Shown: positions 54,510 through 63,431, numbered from the stretch's first letter. The stretch: DNA of 64,000 nucleotides from Ruania zhangjianzhongii (GCF_008000995.1 NZ_CP042828.1:2108001-2172000); one strand, 5' to 3'. Program-made: numbers and translations. The notes: a model not told the origin generated them from the letters alone.

Positions 54510-55865
54510 ATGACCGAGCCGAACGCCGGCACGGCTGTAGCCGGTCAGCTGTTACGGATCTCGGTGCAGTCCGGGGAACGCAGCAACGACCTCGGGGTTC
54601 CCGGTGTGGTCCCCGTGGTGGAGGTGCTGCCCTCGCTCGCTCGCCGGCTGAATTTGTTCCAGCCGGAGACGGCGCACTCCGGGTTCCGGATGGTGCGCGC
54701 CGATGGGCACGTGCTCGACCTGGACCGCTCCCTGGTCGCCCAGGGTGTCGTCGACGGCGATGTCCTCTCCCTGGAGGTCGGCGGTCAGGACGCCCACCAC
54801 GACGTCTACGACGACCTCGTCGAAGCGGTCGCCGATGTGGTCGAGCGGGAGTCCAACCCGTGGTCGGCCCAGGACACCGCCACTACCACCACTGTTGCCG
54901 CTGCGGTGCTGCTGGCGGCCGCGTGCGGTCTGCTGCTCGCCGCCGGACTGACCGGCGCCACTCTGGTACCGACGATCGTCGCAGGCCTGGGCGGTGTGGT
55001 GCTGCTGGCCTGTGCGGTCGTGCTGGACCGCACCAAGGCACCGGTGCAGGCCGCCGTGGCCCTGGTGCTCGTCGCCGCCCTCTACACCGGGGTGGCAGGA
55101 TTCGTCGCCGCCCCGGACGCGCCGGGCTGGGGAAAGCCGCTCGTTTTCGGCGGGGCCGCCATGGCAGTGACCGGGGTAGCGGGCTTCCTGCTCGGTAAGC
55201 GACGGCGGGAGTACGCCTTCATTCCGGCTGTGGTCGGTCTGGTGCTGGGCGGTGGAGGTGCAGCGATTGCCTACGCGGGCGCCTCGGTCAGCACGGTGCT
55301 GGTGGTCGCCATGGCGGTGACCGGGGTGTCCGGGCTGGGGATTCCGTGGCTTGCCCTGGCGTCCACACCGCTGCGCGTGGTCAGCGCCCGGGACGACTCG
55401 GAGATCTACACTGAGGTCGAACCGATCGAGCACGCCGCAGTGCGCGAGAGGTACCAACGGGGTCTGCGGTTCCAGGTGGCGCTGCGGATCGCGAGCGGAG
55501 TGGTTGCCCTGGTGGCGACCCCGGTAGTGATCGGGACCGGCTGGTACGGATTCGCGATGGCGGTGCTCTGCTATCTCGGCATGCTCCTCGGGGCGCGCGT
55601 GGTGTACTCGCGTGCTGACATCATCACCGTCGCGACTACCGCCATGCTGGGCGCGGTGCTGACGGTGTATTTCGGCGTACTGACCTTCCCTGGAGCCGCG
55701 ACGGCCCTGGTGATCGCGGTGGCCCTCGTCGCTGCGCTCATCGTCGGCATGGGACTGCTGGTCCCTGCCCGGCGGTTGTGGTTGAGCAGGCTGGGCGATC
55801 CCGCTGAACTGATCACGATCGCATTCCTGCTGCCGTTGGCCGTGCTCGCCGCAGGCCTGGTGTGA
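54510..55865 (+). CDS. eccD: Type VII secretion membrane protein EccD (second copy)
   Basis: A 451-residue EccD: N-terminal ubiquitin-like domain (residues 12-92; LLRISVQSGERSNDLGVPG, DVLSLEVGG) and about eleven helices. The cytosolic loop after helix six reads STPLRVVSARDDSEIYTEVEPIEHAAVRERY in two parts. EccD dimers line the inner-membrane pore rim. This copy is in an operon with eccB and mycP, so it is the more canonical of the two. Confidence 0.92.
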   Translation: MTEPNAGTAVAGQLLRISVQSGERSNDLGVPGVVPVVEVLPSLARRLNLFQPETAHSGFRMVRADGHVLDLDRSLVAQGVVDGDVLSLEVGGQDAHHDVYDDLVEAVADVVERESNPWSAQDTATTTTVAAAVLLAAACGLLLAAGLTGATLVPTIVAGLGGVVLLACAVVLDRTKAPVQAAVALVLVAALYTGVAGFVAAPDAPGWGKPLVFGGAAMAVTGVAGFLLGKRRREYAFIPAVVGLVLGGGGAAIAYAGASVSTVLVVAMAVTGVSGLGIPWLALASTPLRVVSARDDSEIYTEVEPIEHAAVRERYQRGLRFQVALRIASGVVALVATPVVIGTGWYGFAMAVLCYLGMLLGARVVYSRADIITVATTAMLGAVLTVYFGVLTFPGAATALVIAVALVAALIVGMGLLVPARRLWLSRLGDPAELITIAFLLPLAVLAAGLV

Positions 55866-55868
55866 GCG

Positions 55869-57179
55869 ATGGCGTCCAAACAGGAACTGATCCAGGCGCA
55901 GAAGTTCTCCCGGCGGCGCCTGCTCACCGCCTTCGTCAGTGGTGCGCCCGGCGGCCGTGAGCTTGCTCCGACCAAGCCGCTGCGGGGTGTGGTGCTCGGC
56001 AGCGTCCTGGCCGTCCTGGTGCTGCTCGGCACTCTCATCGCCGGTGTGTTCACCGGTGGTCTGGACGAGGGCTGGGAGAACTCCTCGATCGTGACGGTCA
56101 AGGACGAAGGCACTCGCTACGTGGCGATCAACGGCACGCTGTACCCGGTGCTCAACCTGTCCAGCGCCCGGCTGATCACCAGCACCACCGAGGTAGTCGA
56201 GGCCGATGCCGAAGACCTCGACGGGATGGAACGTGCCGCGGCGCCGCGGGGGATCCAGGGAGCGCCCGACGCGCTGCCGGGCGGCGATCGGCTGCTCGGT
56301 GGCGTGTGGACGGCCTGCGCCGCCCCGGAGGGGGAGATCGCCACCGGGGTGGGGCCCAGTGCCGCACTACCGGCTGAGGACGTGGCGGTGCTGGTCAGCA
56401 ACGAGGACCGCTACTTCTACGTCACCGGGGGCTACCGGTACGAGGTGAGTTTCGCGAGCCTGTCCGCGCTGCAGCTCACCCTCGGGCTGGACTCGACGGA
56501 GGTGCCCGAGGTCTCGGCCGGATGGCTCAACCTCTACGAGCAAGGCACCCCGTTGGCACCGGTGGTGTTCGGGCAGGAGGGTCAACCTGCTGGTGGAGCT
56601 GCCGGTGACCTGGAGCTGCGGGTGGGCCAGCTGATCGAGGTGGTCGACTCCACGCAGGACCGGATCGGGATGTACGTGGTCTCCGAGGACTCCACCCTGG
56701 CACCGATCAGCGATTTCGCCCTGGAGATCTACGCCCTCGGTGTGCAGGACGAGAGCCTGATGGAACCACGCCAGCTCACCGCCGGCGATGTCGAGGCGAT
56801 CGAGCGGGACGACGCAGGACTGTTTCCCGCGGACTGGCCGGAGCAGCGCCCCGATCCGGTCACCGGTATCCCGTGCGCTCGGTTGGACACCGGGGTGGAA
56901 GAGCCGGCGGCCACGTTGACGCAGAACCCGGATCCGGTCACCGCCGGAGTTGCCGTCGAGCCCGGACATGCCGTGCTGGTCGCGGCCGCAGACTCCGGCG
57001 ACGGCAATACCTGGGGCTTCATCGACGAACGCGGCACCTACTTTCCCGTCGCTACGGCTGAGGATGTGGAGCGACTGGGCTACACCACGGACAACGCCAC
57101 CACGGTGCCGGCGGCCTGGGTGCGGTTGTTCCCGCAGGGACCCGAGCTGAGCCAGAGTGCCGCTATGGGTGCCACATGA
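55869..57179 (+). CDS. eccB: Type VII secretion protein EccB
   Basis: A 436-residue EccB. The N-terminus has the family pattern SKQELIQAQKFSRRRLLTAFVSG, then one helix (about 38-62) and a long extracytoplasmic domain (VAINGTLYPVLNLSSARL; WLNLYEQG; ITDFALEIYALG-like PISDFALEIYALG). EccB links membrane complex to the periplasmic side. It starts 3 bp after eccD and overlaps mycP by ATGA. Confidence 0.94.
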   Translation: MASKQELIQAQKFSRRRLLTAFVSGAPGGRELAPTKPLRGVVLGSVLAVLVLLGTLIAGVFTGGLDEGWENSSIVTVKDEGTRYVAINGTLYPVLNLSSARLITSTTEVVEADAEDLDGMERAAAPRGIQGAPDALPGGDRLLGGVWTACAAPEGEIATGVGPSAALPAEDVAVLVSNEDRYFYVTGGYRYEVSFASLSALQLTLGLDSTEVPEVSAGWLNLYEQGTPLAPVVFGQEGQPAGGAAGDLELRVGQLIEVVDSTQDRIGMYVVSEDSTLAPISDFALEIYALGVQDESLMEPRQLTAGDVEAIERDDAGLFPADWPEQRPDPVTGIPCARLDTGVEEPAATLTQNPDPVTAGVAVEPGHAVLVAAADSGDGNTWGFIDERGTYFPVATAEDVERLGYTTDNATTVPAAWVRLFPQGPELSQSAAMGAT

Positions 57180-58429
57180 GGGCGAGGCGCCCCCGCCCTG
57201 CCCGGCAGGTGGCCGCGGGGTTGAGCCTGGCCCTGGCGGCCGGACTCGCGGCGCTCGCGGGTGCACCCCCGGCCCAGGCCACGCCGCCGGTCGTCGACGT
57301 CCGGGCGGAGAACGGGCAGGAGACCTGCAGCCCGGACCAGACGTTGTGGGTGAATCACGAGCCTGCGGCCTTCGCCCGGATGGGCGTGGCCGACGCCCAA
57401 CGGCTGAGCACCGGAGAAGGAGTGGTGGTGGCGGTGCTCGACTCCGGGGTCGCCGCTGGCAACGCTCATCTGGACGGTGTCCTGGTCGGTGGCACGAACC
57501 TGGCCAGCGGCGGCGGGGGTGCGGATGAGGATGTCCATGGCCACGGCACAGCGATCGCCGGACAGATCGCGGCCCGACCGGTGGACGGGTCCGGTGTGGT
57601 CGGGGTGGCTCCCGAGGCGCGAATCATGCCCGTTCGACTGTTCGTGACCGATCAGGAGCCGCCCACGCCGGCACGGATCGCCGAAGGGATCGAATGGGCC
57701 GCCACACACGGCGCCGACATCATCAATGTCTCGTTGTCCACGGCGTCCGACGACCCGGCACTCGCACGTGCGGTACGGGTGGCCGAGAACGAGGGAGCCC
57801 TGGTAGTGGCGAGCACCGGTAACCGGGAGACCACCGAGAACCAGGACAGCATCGTGCGCTACCCGGCCGCCTTCGACGGTGTCCTCGGGGTGGCCGCGGT
57901 CGACCTGGCCGGCGGGTACGCCGCCGATGCCTCCTTCGCCAGCGAGTTCGTCGACATCGCCGCCCCCGGTTCGCAAGTCGACACCACATACCTCGATGTG
58001 GGCGACTGCACACTGGACGACGGACACCCTTCGTCCAGCTACGCCACCGGTTACGTCTCGGGAGTGGCCGCACTCATTGCCAGCGCCTACCCGGACGAGA
58101 GCCCCCAGCAGTGGGCCTACCGGATCAAGGTGACCGCCCTGCGGGCCGACCCGTCGGCGCGCACTGACGAGACCGGCTGGGGAGAGGTGCGCCCGTACGA
58201 GGCACTGTCCTTCATCGACGACGGCACCGCCCCCGGCCCCGACTCACCGACCCACGAACGACCGGAGCAGACGGTGGAGGAGCCCGAGCCGTTGACCATC
58301 GCCGATATCCAGGATCCGTGGGCGGCCGACCGGCAGCTGGTGACCTGGGTGATGCTCGGAGCTCTCGCCGTCAGCCTGATCGCCTTGGTGCTCGGGCGGA
58401 TGGGGAGTGCTCCCCGTCGACGGAAGTGA
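57176..58429 (+). CDS. mycP: Mycosin (subtilisin-like S8 protease) MycP
   Basis: A 417-residue protease with signal peptide (about 1-35), catalytic D89 (AVLDSGV), H123 (HGHGTAIAG) and S288 (SSSYATGYVSG), and a C-terminal membrane helix (about 380-400). The usual GTSxAxP serine motif is altered to SSSYATG, but the catalytic serine is kept. Mycosins stabilise the ESX complex and process substrates. Last gene of the eccD-eccB-mycP operon. Confidence 0.94.
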   Translation: MRARRPRPARQVAAGLSLALAAGLAALAGAPPAQATPPVVDVRAENGQETCSPDQTLWVNHEPAAFARMGVADAQRLSTGEGVVVAVLDSGVAAGNAHLDGVLVGGTNLASGGGGADEDVHGHGTAIAGQIAARPVDGSGVVGVAPEARIMPVRLFVTDQEPPTPARIAEGIEWAATHGADIINVSLSTASDDPALARAVRVAENEGALVVASTGNRETTENQDSIVRYPAAFDGVLGVAAVDLAGGYAADASFASEFVDIAAPGSQVDTTYLDVGDCTLDDGHPSSSYATGYVSGVAALIASAYPDESPQQWAYRIKVTALRADPSARTDETGWGEVRPYEALSFIDDGTAPGPDSPTHERPEQTVEEPEPLTIADIQDPWAADRQLVTWVMLGALAVSLIALVLGRMGSAPRRRK

Positions 58430-58477
58430 CGCCGTCCGCCTAGGCTCTCTGCATACTCAGGAGGAATGGGAGGGCCG

Positions 58478-59233
58478 GTGGCTGCACAATCGATGGGCGA
58501 TGAGCGGGCTCAGCTGACGCGGAACCTGGACGAGATTGCCGGCAGGCTCGCTGTACTCCGCCAAGCGGTGCGGCCGGCGTCCGATGCGATCCGCCGCACG
58601 ATCAACGGTGAGGACGGCGAAGGTGCCGTGGAGGTGGTGCTCGCACCGGACGGGACGGTGGAGAGCTTGCACCTGGACGAGGACTGGCGCGAGCTCGTCG
58701 GGGAGGAGGGTCTGGAAGCAGCGATGCTGGAGGCCTACCGTGCCGCCGAGGTCTCCCGGATGTCGGACTGGACCGATGCGGTGGCCGAGGGCGAGCGGGA
58801 GGCCACCGGCGAGTCGCACGAACGGCAGACGCCGCCGCAGAAGGAACCCGGTGATCCCAGCACCCCAGAGGCCGGTGCGCAGGCGCGGCTGATGTTCGAC
58901 GTACTGCGCGGAGCGCGGTCGGAGTTGGCCTCCTTCCGGGCTCAGTTGCAGCGACAGGTCGAGCGGCAGACCGAAACCCAGACCCCTGACCGCGCCGTCC
59001 GTGTGCGCCGAGACGGGCAGATGGTGGTAGGTATCGACCTCGACGACCGGTGGCTGGCGAACAGCCGCGACTCGATGATCGAGCGCACGGTGGTGCAGGC
59101 CTTGCGCACCTCGGCGGACGAGGGCCGGCTCCAGCCGGAGGAAGCACTGGCGAACTACCCCAGCCTGTCAGCGATGCAGGCGATGGGATCCGATCCGGAC
59201 GAGCTGTTGCGCCGCCTCGGCGTGACGCGTTGA
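58478..59233 (+). CDS. Protein with two YbaB/EbfC-like domains
   Basis: A 251-residue protein whose two halves each look like the YbaB nucleoid-associated fold: VEVVLAPDGTVESLHLDEDW with following helix EEGLEAAMLEAYRAAEV, and VRVRRDGQMVVGIDLDDRW with DSMIERTVVQALRTS. A charged linker joins them. Mycobacterial ESX loci encode related YbaB-like EspL. Role may be stabilising or regulating substrates. GTG 58478 follows GGGAGGG; ATG 58466 is possible but too close to AGGAGG. Confidence 0.72.
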   Translation: MAAQSMGDERAQLTRNLDEIAGRLAVLRQAVRPASDAIRRTINGEDGEGAVEVVLAPDGTVESLHLDEDWRELVGEEGLEAAMLEAYRAAEVSRMSDWTDAVAEGEREATGESHERQTPPQKEPGDPSTPEAGAQARLMFDVLRGARSELASFRAQLQRQVERQTETQTPDRAVRVRRDGQMVVGIDLDDRWLANSRDSMIERTVVQALRTSADEGRLQPEEALANYPSLSAMQAMGSDPDELLRRLGVTR

Positions 59234-59252
59234 GCTGAAGGGGAACTGACTC

Positions 59253-60899
59253 ATGGGTGGTGGCGAGGTCACCGTTGACACCGAGATGGTGCGTGCGGAT
59301 GCAGGGGTGTGGGACCAGGTGGGGCAGAGCTATTCGCAGGCTGCCAGCCAGGCTGATGGCCTGTCCCTGGCGTCCGCAGACTTCAGCTTCCTCGGCGGGG
59401 GAGCACATTCGGCGTATGTGAACTTCCAGAGCACGGTCAGTGCGCTGCTGCGCGACGGCGGTACGCAGTCCACCGCTATGGCGGACGCTCTGCGCAGCAC
59501 CGCGGCCGAGTACGACCAGGCTGACGAGAAGGCTGAGCAGGAGAAGAGGAAGAAGGAAGGCGAGATCGGCTGCCACCGCGGAGATGGCACTGACACCGGC
59601 GGCGGCACTGGTACCGATACTGGCGGCGGCACTGGTACCGATACTGGCGGCGGCACGGGTGGCGGTACTGGCGGTGGCACTGGTGGCGGTTCTGGCGGTG
59701 GCACGGGTGGCGGTACTGGCGGTGGCACTGGCGGCGGCACGGGCGGTGGCGGCGGCACCCCGGAGCTTGAGGACTCGGAGACCAGCATCGACGGCGAGGT
59801 CGAGGGGGGAGTCGTCGGGGGCGGCAGCGGCGGTGGTACCGGTGGCGGCACCGAGGGCGAGGACACTCGCACACCGGCTGAGCTGGAGCAGGACGCGGAC
59901 AAGAGCGACGAGCAAGCCGATACTGCCGAGTCTGAAGCGGACCGGATGGACCAGCAGGCCAAGGAGCTGGACGCGCAGGCCGAGGACCTTGAGGCAGAGG
60001 CTGAAGACCTGGAGAAGCAGGCCGACGAGGCTGATGAAGCCGCAGCAGCGGCCGACCGGAAAGCGTCCCAGCTTGCGGCCGAGGGTGATCATGACGGCGC
60101 CAGTGCGGCACGGTCGCAGGCTGCAGCGGAGCGCACGGAAGCCGCCGATCTGCGCGCCGACGCCCAAGCGCTGCGCCAAGAGGCAGATGAGGTGCGCGCG
60201 CAGGCTGCCACCTCGCGCTCCGATGCTGCCGATGCACGTTCCGAAGCTGCGGACCACCGGTCCGAGGCTGCCGACCTACGGGCCACAGCTGCGGACAAGG
60301 TAGAGGAGCAGGCGCACTCCGGGCTCGAGGAGGACCAGTCCGGGCAGGAGCCGCCGACCGATCAGGAGCCCGGTGGAGCGACTGCGGGAGAGGACGTCGG
60401 AGGCGAGGAGCCGCCGTCGAGCCAAGAACCGCGTGGCTCCAGTGATGGTCAGGACATCGGTGCCGGTGACGATTCCGGTGAGGTGGCCGATGGTGACGGC
60501 GGCGTACAGGAGTCGCCGTCGAGCCAGGAACCGGGCGGCTCCAGTGATGGTCAGGACATCGGTGCCGGTGATGGTGGTGCCGGTGACGATTCCGGTGAGG
60601 TCGCCGATGGTGACGGCGGCGTGCAGGAGTCGCCGTCCAGCCAGGACCCCGAGGGTGCAGTCGCTGACGCAGGGTCGGGCGAGCCGATCCCTGAGGGCGG
60701 CAAGGCCGGCGGCGCCGTGGAGGCGGACGTGCAGCCGTCGGAACCAGTGGACCAAGGAGAGGCAAGCACCGTCGAGGTGGAGTCGGAGGATGGGACCGTC
60801 GAGGTCGAGTCCGAAGGCACCACAGCCGATGCGACTGCCGACGGGAAGGGCAGCTCGCGCCTGTCCGAGTCCGTGCTGAACCGACTGAACGCGAACTGA
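59253..60899 (+). CDS. Probable type VII substrate: EspC-like N-terminus with Gly/Thr and coiled-coil regions
   Basis: A 548-residue protein. Residues 1-100 resemble the EspC/DUF2580-type ESX target domain (VTVDTEMVRADAGVWDQVGQ, HSAYVNFQSTVSALL). A Gly/Thr tract follows (about 110-170), then a long charged coiled coil (about 210-350; AKELDAQAEDLEAEAEDLEK), and an acidic repeat region with a 34- to 39-residue unit (about 385-470). No membrane helix and no enzymatic domain. Likely an exported fibrous or adhesive protein. It is in a probable operon with the following gene. Confidence 0.75.
   Translation: MGGGEVTVDTEMVRADAGVWDQVGQSYSQAASQADGLSLASADFSFLGGGAHSAYVNFQSTVSALLRDGGTQSTAMADALRSTAAEYDQADEKAEQEKRKKEGEIGCHRGDGTDTGGGTGTDTGGGTGTDTGGGTGGGTGGGTGGGSGGGTGGGTGGGTGGGTGGGGGTPELEDSETSIDGEVEGGVVGGGSGGGTGGGTEGEDTRTPAELEQDADKSDEQADTAESEADRMDQQAKELDAQAEDLEAEAEDLEKQADEADEAAAAADRKASQLAAEGDHDGASAARSQAAAERTEAADLRADAQALRQEADEVRAQAATSRSDAADARSEAADHRSEAADLRATAADKVEEQAHSGLEEDQSGQEPPTDQEPGGATAGEDVGGEEPPSSQEPRGSSDGQDIGAGDDSGEVADGDGGVQESPSSQEPGGSSDGQDIGAGDGGAGDDSGEVADGDGGVQESPSSQDPEGAVADAGSGEPIPEGGKAGGAVEADVQPSEPVDQGEASTVEVESEDGTVEVESEGTTADATADGKGSSRLSESVLNRLNAN
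59585..59756. repeat. Gly-Thr coding repeat tract
   Basis: GGCGGCACTGGT and variants repeat for about 170 bases, encoding GGGTG units with a few Ser and Asp. Such tracts are prone to copy-number change. Confidence 0.85.
60414..60650. repeat. Long in-gene direct repeats, 102 and 117 bp periods
   Basis: CCGTCGAGCCA or a close variant begins units at 60414, 60516 and 60633. The unit encodes SSQEPGGSSDGQDIGAG, then DDSGEVADGDGGVQES; the second unit has an extra 15 bases. Confidence 0.85.
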
Positions 60900-60912
60900 G
60901 GGAGCGGACACC

Positions 60913-62001
60913 ATGGGACTGGATGACATCGCAGGGGCGGTCACCGACACGGTCACGGATGTGGCCGGGGCCGGGAAGGACGCCGTCGAGAATGTGGCCG
61001 GGGCCGGGAAAGACGCCGTCGAGAATGTAGTGGATACCGCCACGGACGTTGCCGGCTTCGGCATCGATACGGCGAAGGACGTCGCCGGCTTCGGGATCGA
61101 CACCGCGAAGGATGCCGCCGGAACTGCATTCGACGTGGCCACGGCACCCGCCCGCGCCGTCGCCGATGCCGTCACGGGCCTCTTCGGTGGTGAAAGCGCT
61201 GAGGCGATGGCGAACCCGAACACGGGCACCGCTCCTCCCGGCGGCCCCGCACCCTGCAGCACCGACTACGGCCCGGACGTGCACGAGGTGATCAACGAGG
61301 TCATCGACTTCCTCCAGGAGTGCAACGACACGGTGATGTCGATCTTCGACACCGTCTCCCGGGTGCTCAACGCGGTTCCGGGCTGGATGGACATCGGCAA
61401 CATCATCTCCACGGTGAACAGCCTGCTGCAGAAGCTGAACAGCGTGGCCAGCGACATCGTGGACACGATCCAGCCCTACCTGGAGTACGTGGGCAGCCCG
61501 AACAAGCTTCGCGAGGTCGGCTGTGCCTGGGTGGAGAGCATCGGCGCCACCGCCAGCGCACAGGCCTCGCTGGTGCAGCCGGCAGCCCTGCCCACCTCCG
61601 GCGCGTGGACCGGGCAGGCCTACACGGCCTACTCGAGTAAAGCGGAGCTGCAGCAGGCAGCGGGCCAGGAGATCTACAACCGCGCGTCGCTGATCGACAC
61701 TGAGCTGGGCAAGATGGCCTCGGCGATCACCCAGTTCTGGGTCTCGATCGGAATCGCCCTGGGTGCGCTGGTGATCGGCCTGGCCGCGGCAGTGGCCGAA
61801 GCCTGCGGTGTGGTGACGATCCCCGCCGCTATCGCCACCGCGATCGGTGTGATCGGCGTCTACGTCACCTTCGTCGGGAGTGCTGTTCAAGCGCTCTCGA
61901 CGATGAACGACTCCGTGACCGGCATGATCGAGCAGGTCCGGCAGTCGTTGGCCAACTCTTCGGCGTTCCCGGGTGGCTCCTGGCCGGTGGCCGCCATCTG
62001 A
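60913..62001 (+). CDS. Candidate type VII effector: 11-residue repeats, WTG motif and membrane helices
   Basis: A 362-residue protein. Residues 8-75 are 11-residue repeats: VAGAGKDAVEN twice, VAGFGIDTAKD twice, plus variants, predicting amphipathic helix as in LEA or apolipoprotein repeats. A helical middle contains CNDTVMSIFDTVSRVLNAVP. At W232-T-G234 (SGAWTGQAYTAY) a WXG-like motif marks a helical hairpin, and two hydrophobic helices follow (about 272-325). It is probably an exported pore-forming or membrane-active protein, or a structural substrate. No recognised toxin domain. GAGGGAG precedes the ATG. Confidence 0.72.
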   Translation: MGLDDIAGAVTDTVTDVAGAGKDAVENVAGAGKDAVENVVDTATDVAGFGIDTAKDVAGFGIDTAKDAAGTAFDVATAPARAVADAVTGLFGGESAEAMANPNTGTAPPGGPAPCSTDYGPDVHEVINEVIDFLQECNDTVMSIFDTVSRVLNAVPGWMDIGNIISTVNSLLQKLNSVASDIVDTIQPYLEYVGSPNKLREVGCAWVESIGATASAQASLVQPAALPTSGAWTGQAYTAYSSKAELQQAAGQEIYNRASLIDTELGKMASAITQFWVSIGIALGALVIGLAAAVAEACGVVTIPAAIATAIGVIGVYVTFVGSAVQALSTMNDSVTGMIEQVRQSLANSSAFPGGSWPVAAI

Positions 62002-62061
62002 GGGAGTCGGTGGGGCACCAGGCCCGCTGAGAGCACGCACCGTCGCGACAACCGGCGAGAT

Positions 62062-62076
62062 CACCCGCCGCGGGTG
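62062..62076 (+). terminator. Small hairpin after the type VII region
   Basis: CACCCG-CCG-CGGGTG lies 61 bases after the last type VII gene and 25 bases before the next start. Short and with a tight loop, so a weak call. Confidence 0.35.
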
Positions 62077-62089
62077 GGCCGGATACGTC

Positions 62090-62095
62090 TAGGGT
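62090..62095 (+). promoter_or_regulatory. -10 element for a leaderless larA-like transcript
   Basis: TAGGGT, then six bases, then ATG 62102, without any ribosome site between. Confidence 0.45.
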
Positions 62096-62101
62096 GAGCC
62101 C

Positions 62102-63418
62102 ATGGTGTGGTTTCAGGACGAAGGGCGCTGGATCGAGCGCCCGGCGATCGAGCAGGCGTGCGACCGGTTGCTCACCGAGGCGAAGGACCGGCTCGGCATC
62201 AGCAGCTACCGCAGGGTGCTGCTGCTGCCGCCGGACATCACCCGCGCGCACGCCGGCGTCGGCTGGATCACGGAGTACCTCTACCACCGGCTGGACGAGG
62301 CCGGCGCGCAGGTGCACGTCATCCCCACGCTGGGCCAGCACGTCCCGCACACCCCCGAGGACAACCGGTGGATGTTCGGCACCATCCCCGAGGAGCAGAT
62401 CCACGCTCACGACTGGAAGGACGGGGTCACCCACGTCGGCACCGTTCCGGCGGAGTTCGTGCGCGAGCGCACCGGTGGCGCGGTCGACTGGGAGATGCCG
62501 ATCGACCTGAACACGATGCTGATGACGCAGGACTGGGACCTGATCATCAACGTCGGCCACATCGTCCCGCACGAGGTGCTCGGCTTCGCCAACCACAACA
62601 AGAACTACTTCATCGGGCTGGGCGGTAAGCGCACGCTCGGTGCCTCCCACCTGGCCTCGGCGGTCTACGGCATCGAGAACAACCTCGGCAACCTGCTCAC
62701 CCCGGTGCGCGCCTGCTTCAACTACGCCGAGGAGCACTTCCTCGGCGGGCTGCCGGACGTCTACCTGCAGGTGGTGATGGACTACGCCGACGACGGCACC
62801 CTGGCCCACACCGGTGTGTACGTGGGTGATGACCTGGATACCTACTACGCCGCCGCCCGCGCCTCGATGGCGCAGAACATCACTGCGTTCGACGAGCCGG
62901 TGGACAAGATCGTCGCGGTGATGCAGGCCGACGAGTTCCGGGCCACCTGGGTGGCGAACAAAGCCGTCTACCGCACCCGGATGGCGATGGCCGACGGCGG
63001 TGAGCTGGTGATCATCGCTCCCGGGGTGGAGCGGTTCGGGGAGCAGCCGGAGGTCGATGCGCTGATCCGCAAGTACGGCTACCTGAGCAAGGAGGAAGTG
63101 CTCGCCAAGTACGCCACCGAGGCGGACATGCAGGAGATCCCGCACGCGACCGCCCACCTGGTGCACGGCAGCTCGGAGGGCCGGTTCACGATCACCTACG
63201 CCCCAGGGGCCCTCACCCGCGAGGACATCGAATCCGTGGGCTATCAGTACCTGGATCTGGCCGAGGCGTTGCGCCGGTACGATCCCGACGTGCTCGAGGA
63301 CGGCTGGAACACCCTGCCCGACGGCGAGCGGATCTACTTCATCTCCACCCCCTCGGCCGGTCTGTGGTCCACCCGGGATCGGCTCGCCTCCCGCGCCGGC
63401 CACGAGCAGCACCGGTGA
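62102..63418 (+). CDS. LarA-family (nickel-pincer racemase-like) enzyme
   Basis: A 438-residue DUF2088/LarA-type protein. The N-terminus reads LLPPDITRAHAGVG, and H157, K167 and H183 have the same spacing (10 and 16) as lactate racemase H174, K184 and H200; K167 would be the lysine that anchors the nickel-pincer nucleotide. H103 (HAHDW) may be a further active-site histidine. Family members racemise or epimerise 2-hydroxyacids of varied size; the substrate here is unknown. The cofactor-making larB, larC and larE are not in the window. Leaderless start at 62102. Confidence 0.82.
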   Translation: MVWFQDEGRWIERPAIEQACDRLLTEAKDRLGISSYRRVLLLPPDITRAHAGVGWITEYLYHRLDEAGAQVHVIPTLGQHVPHTPEDNRWMFGTIPEEQIHAHDWKDGVTHVGTVPAEFVRERTGGAVDWEMPIDLNTMLMTQDWDLIINVGHIVPHEVLGFANHNKNYFIGLGGKRTLGASHLASAVYGIENNLGNLLTPVRACFNYAEEHFLGGLPDVYLQVVMDYADDGTLAHTGVYVGDDLDTYYAAARASMAQNITAFDEPVDKIVAVMQADEFRATWVANKAVYRTRMAMADGGELVIIAPGVERFGEQPEVDALIRKYGYLSKEEVLAKYATEADMQEIPHATAHLVHGSSEGRFTITYAPGALTREDIESVGYQYLDLAEALRRYDPDVLEDGWNTLPDGERIYFISTPSAGLWSTRDRLASRAGHEQHR

Positions 63419-63431
63419 GCAGGAGACGCCC

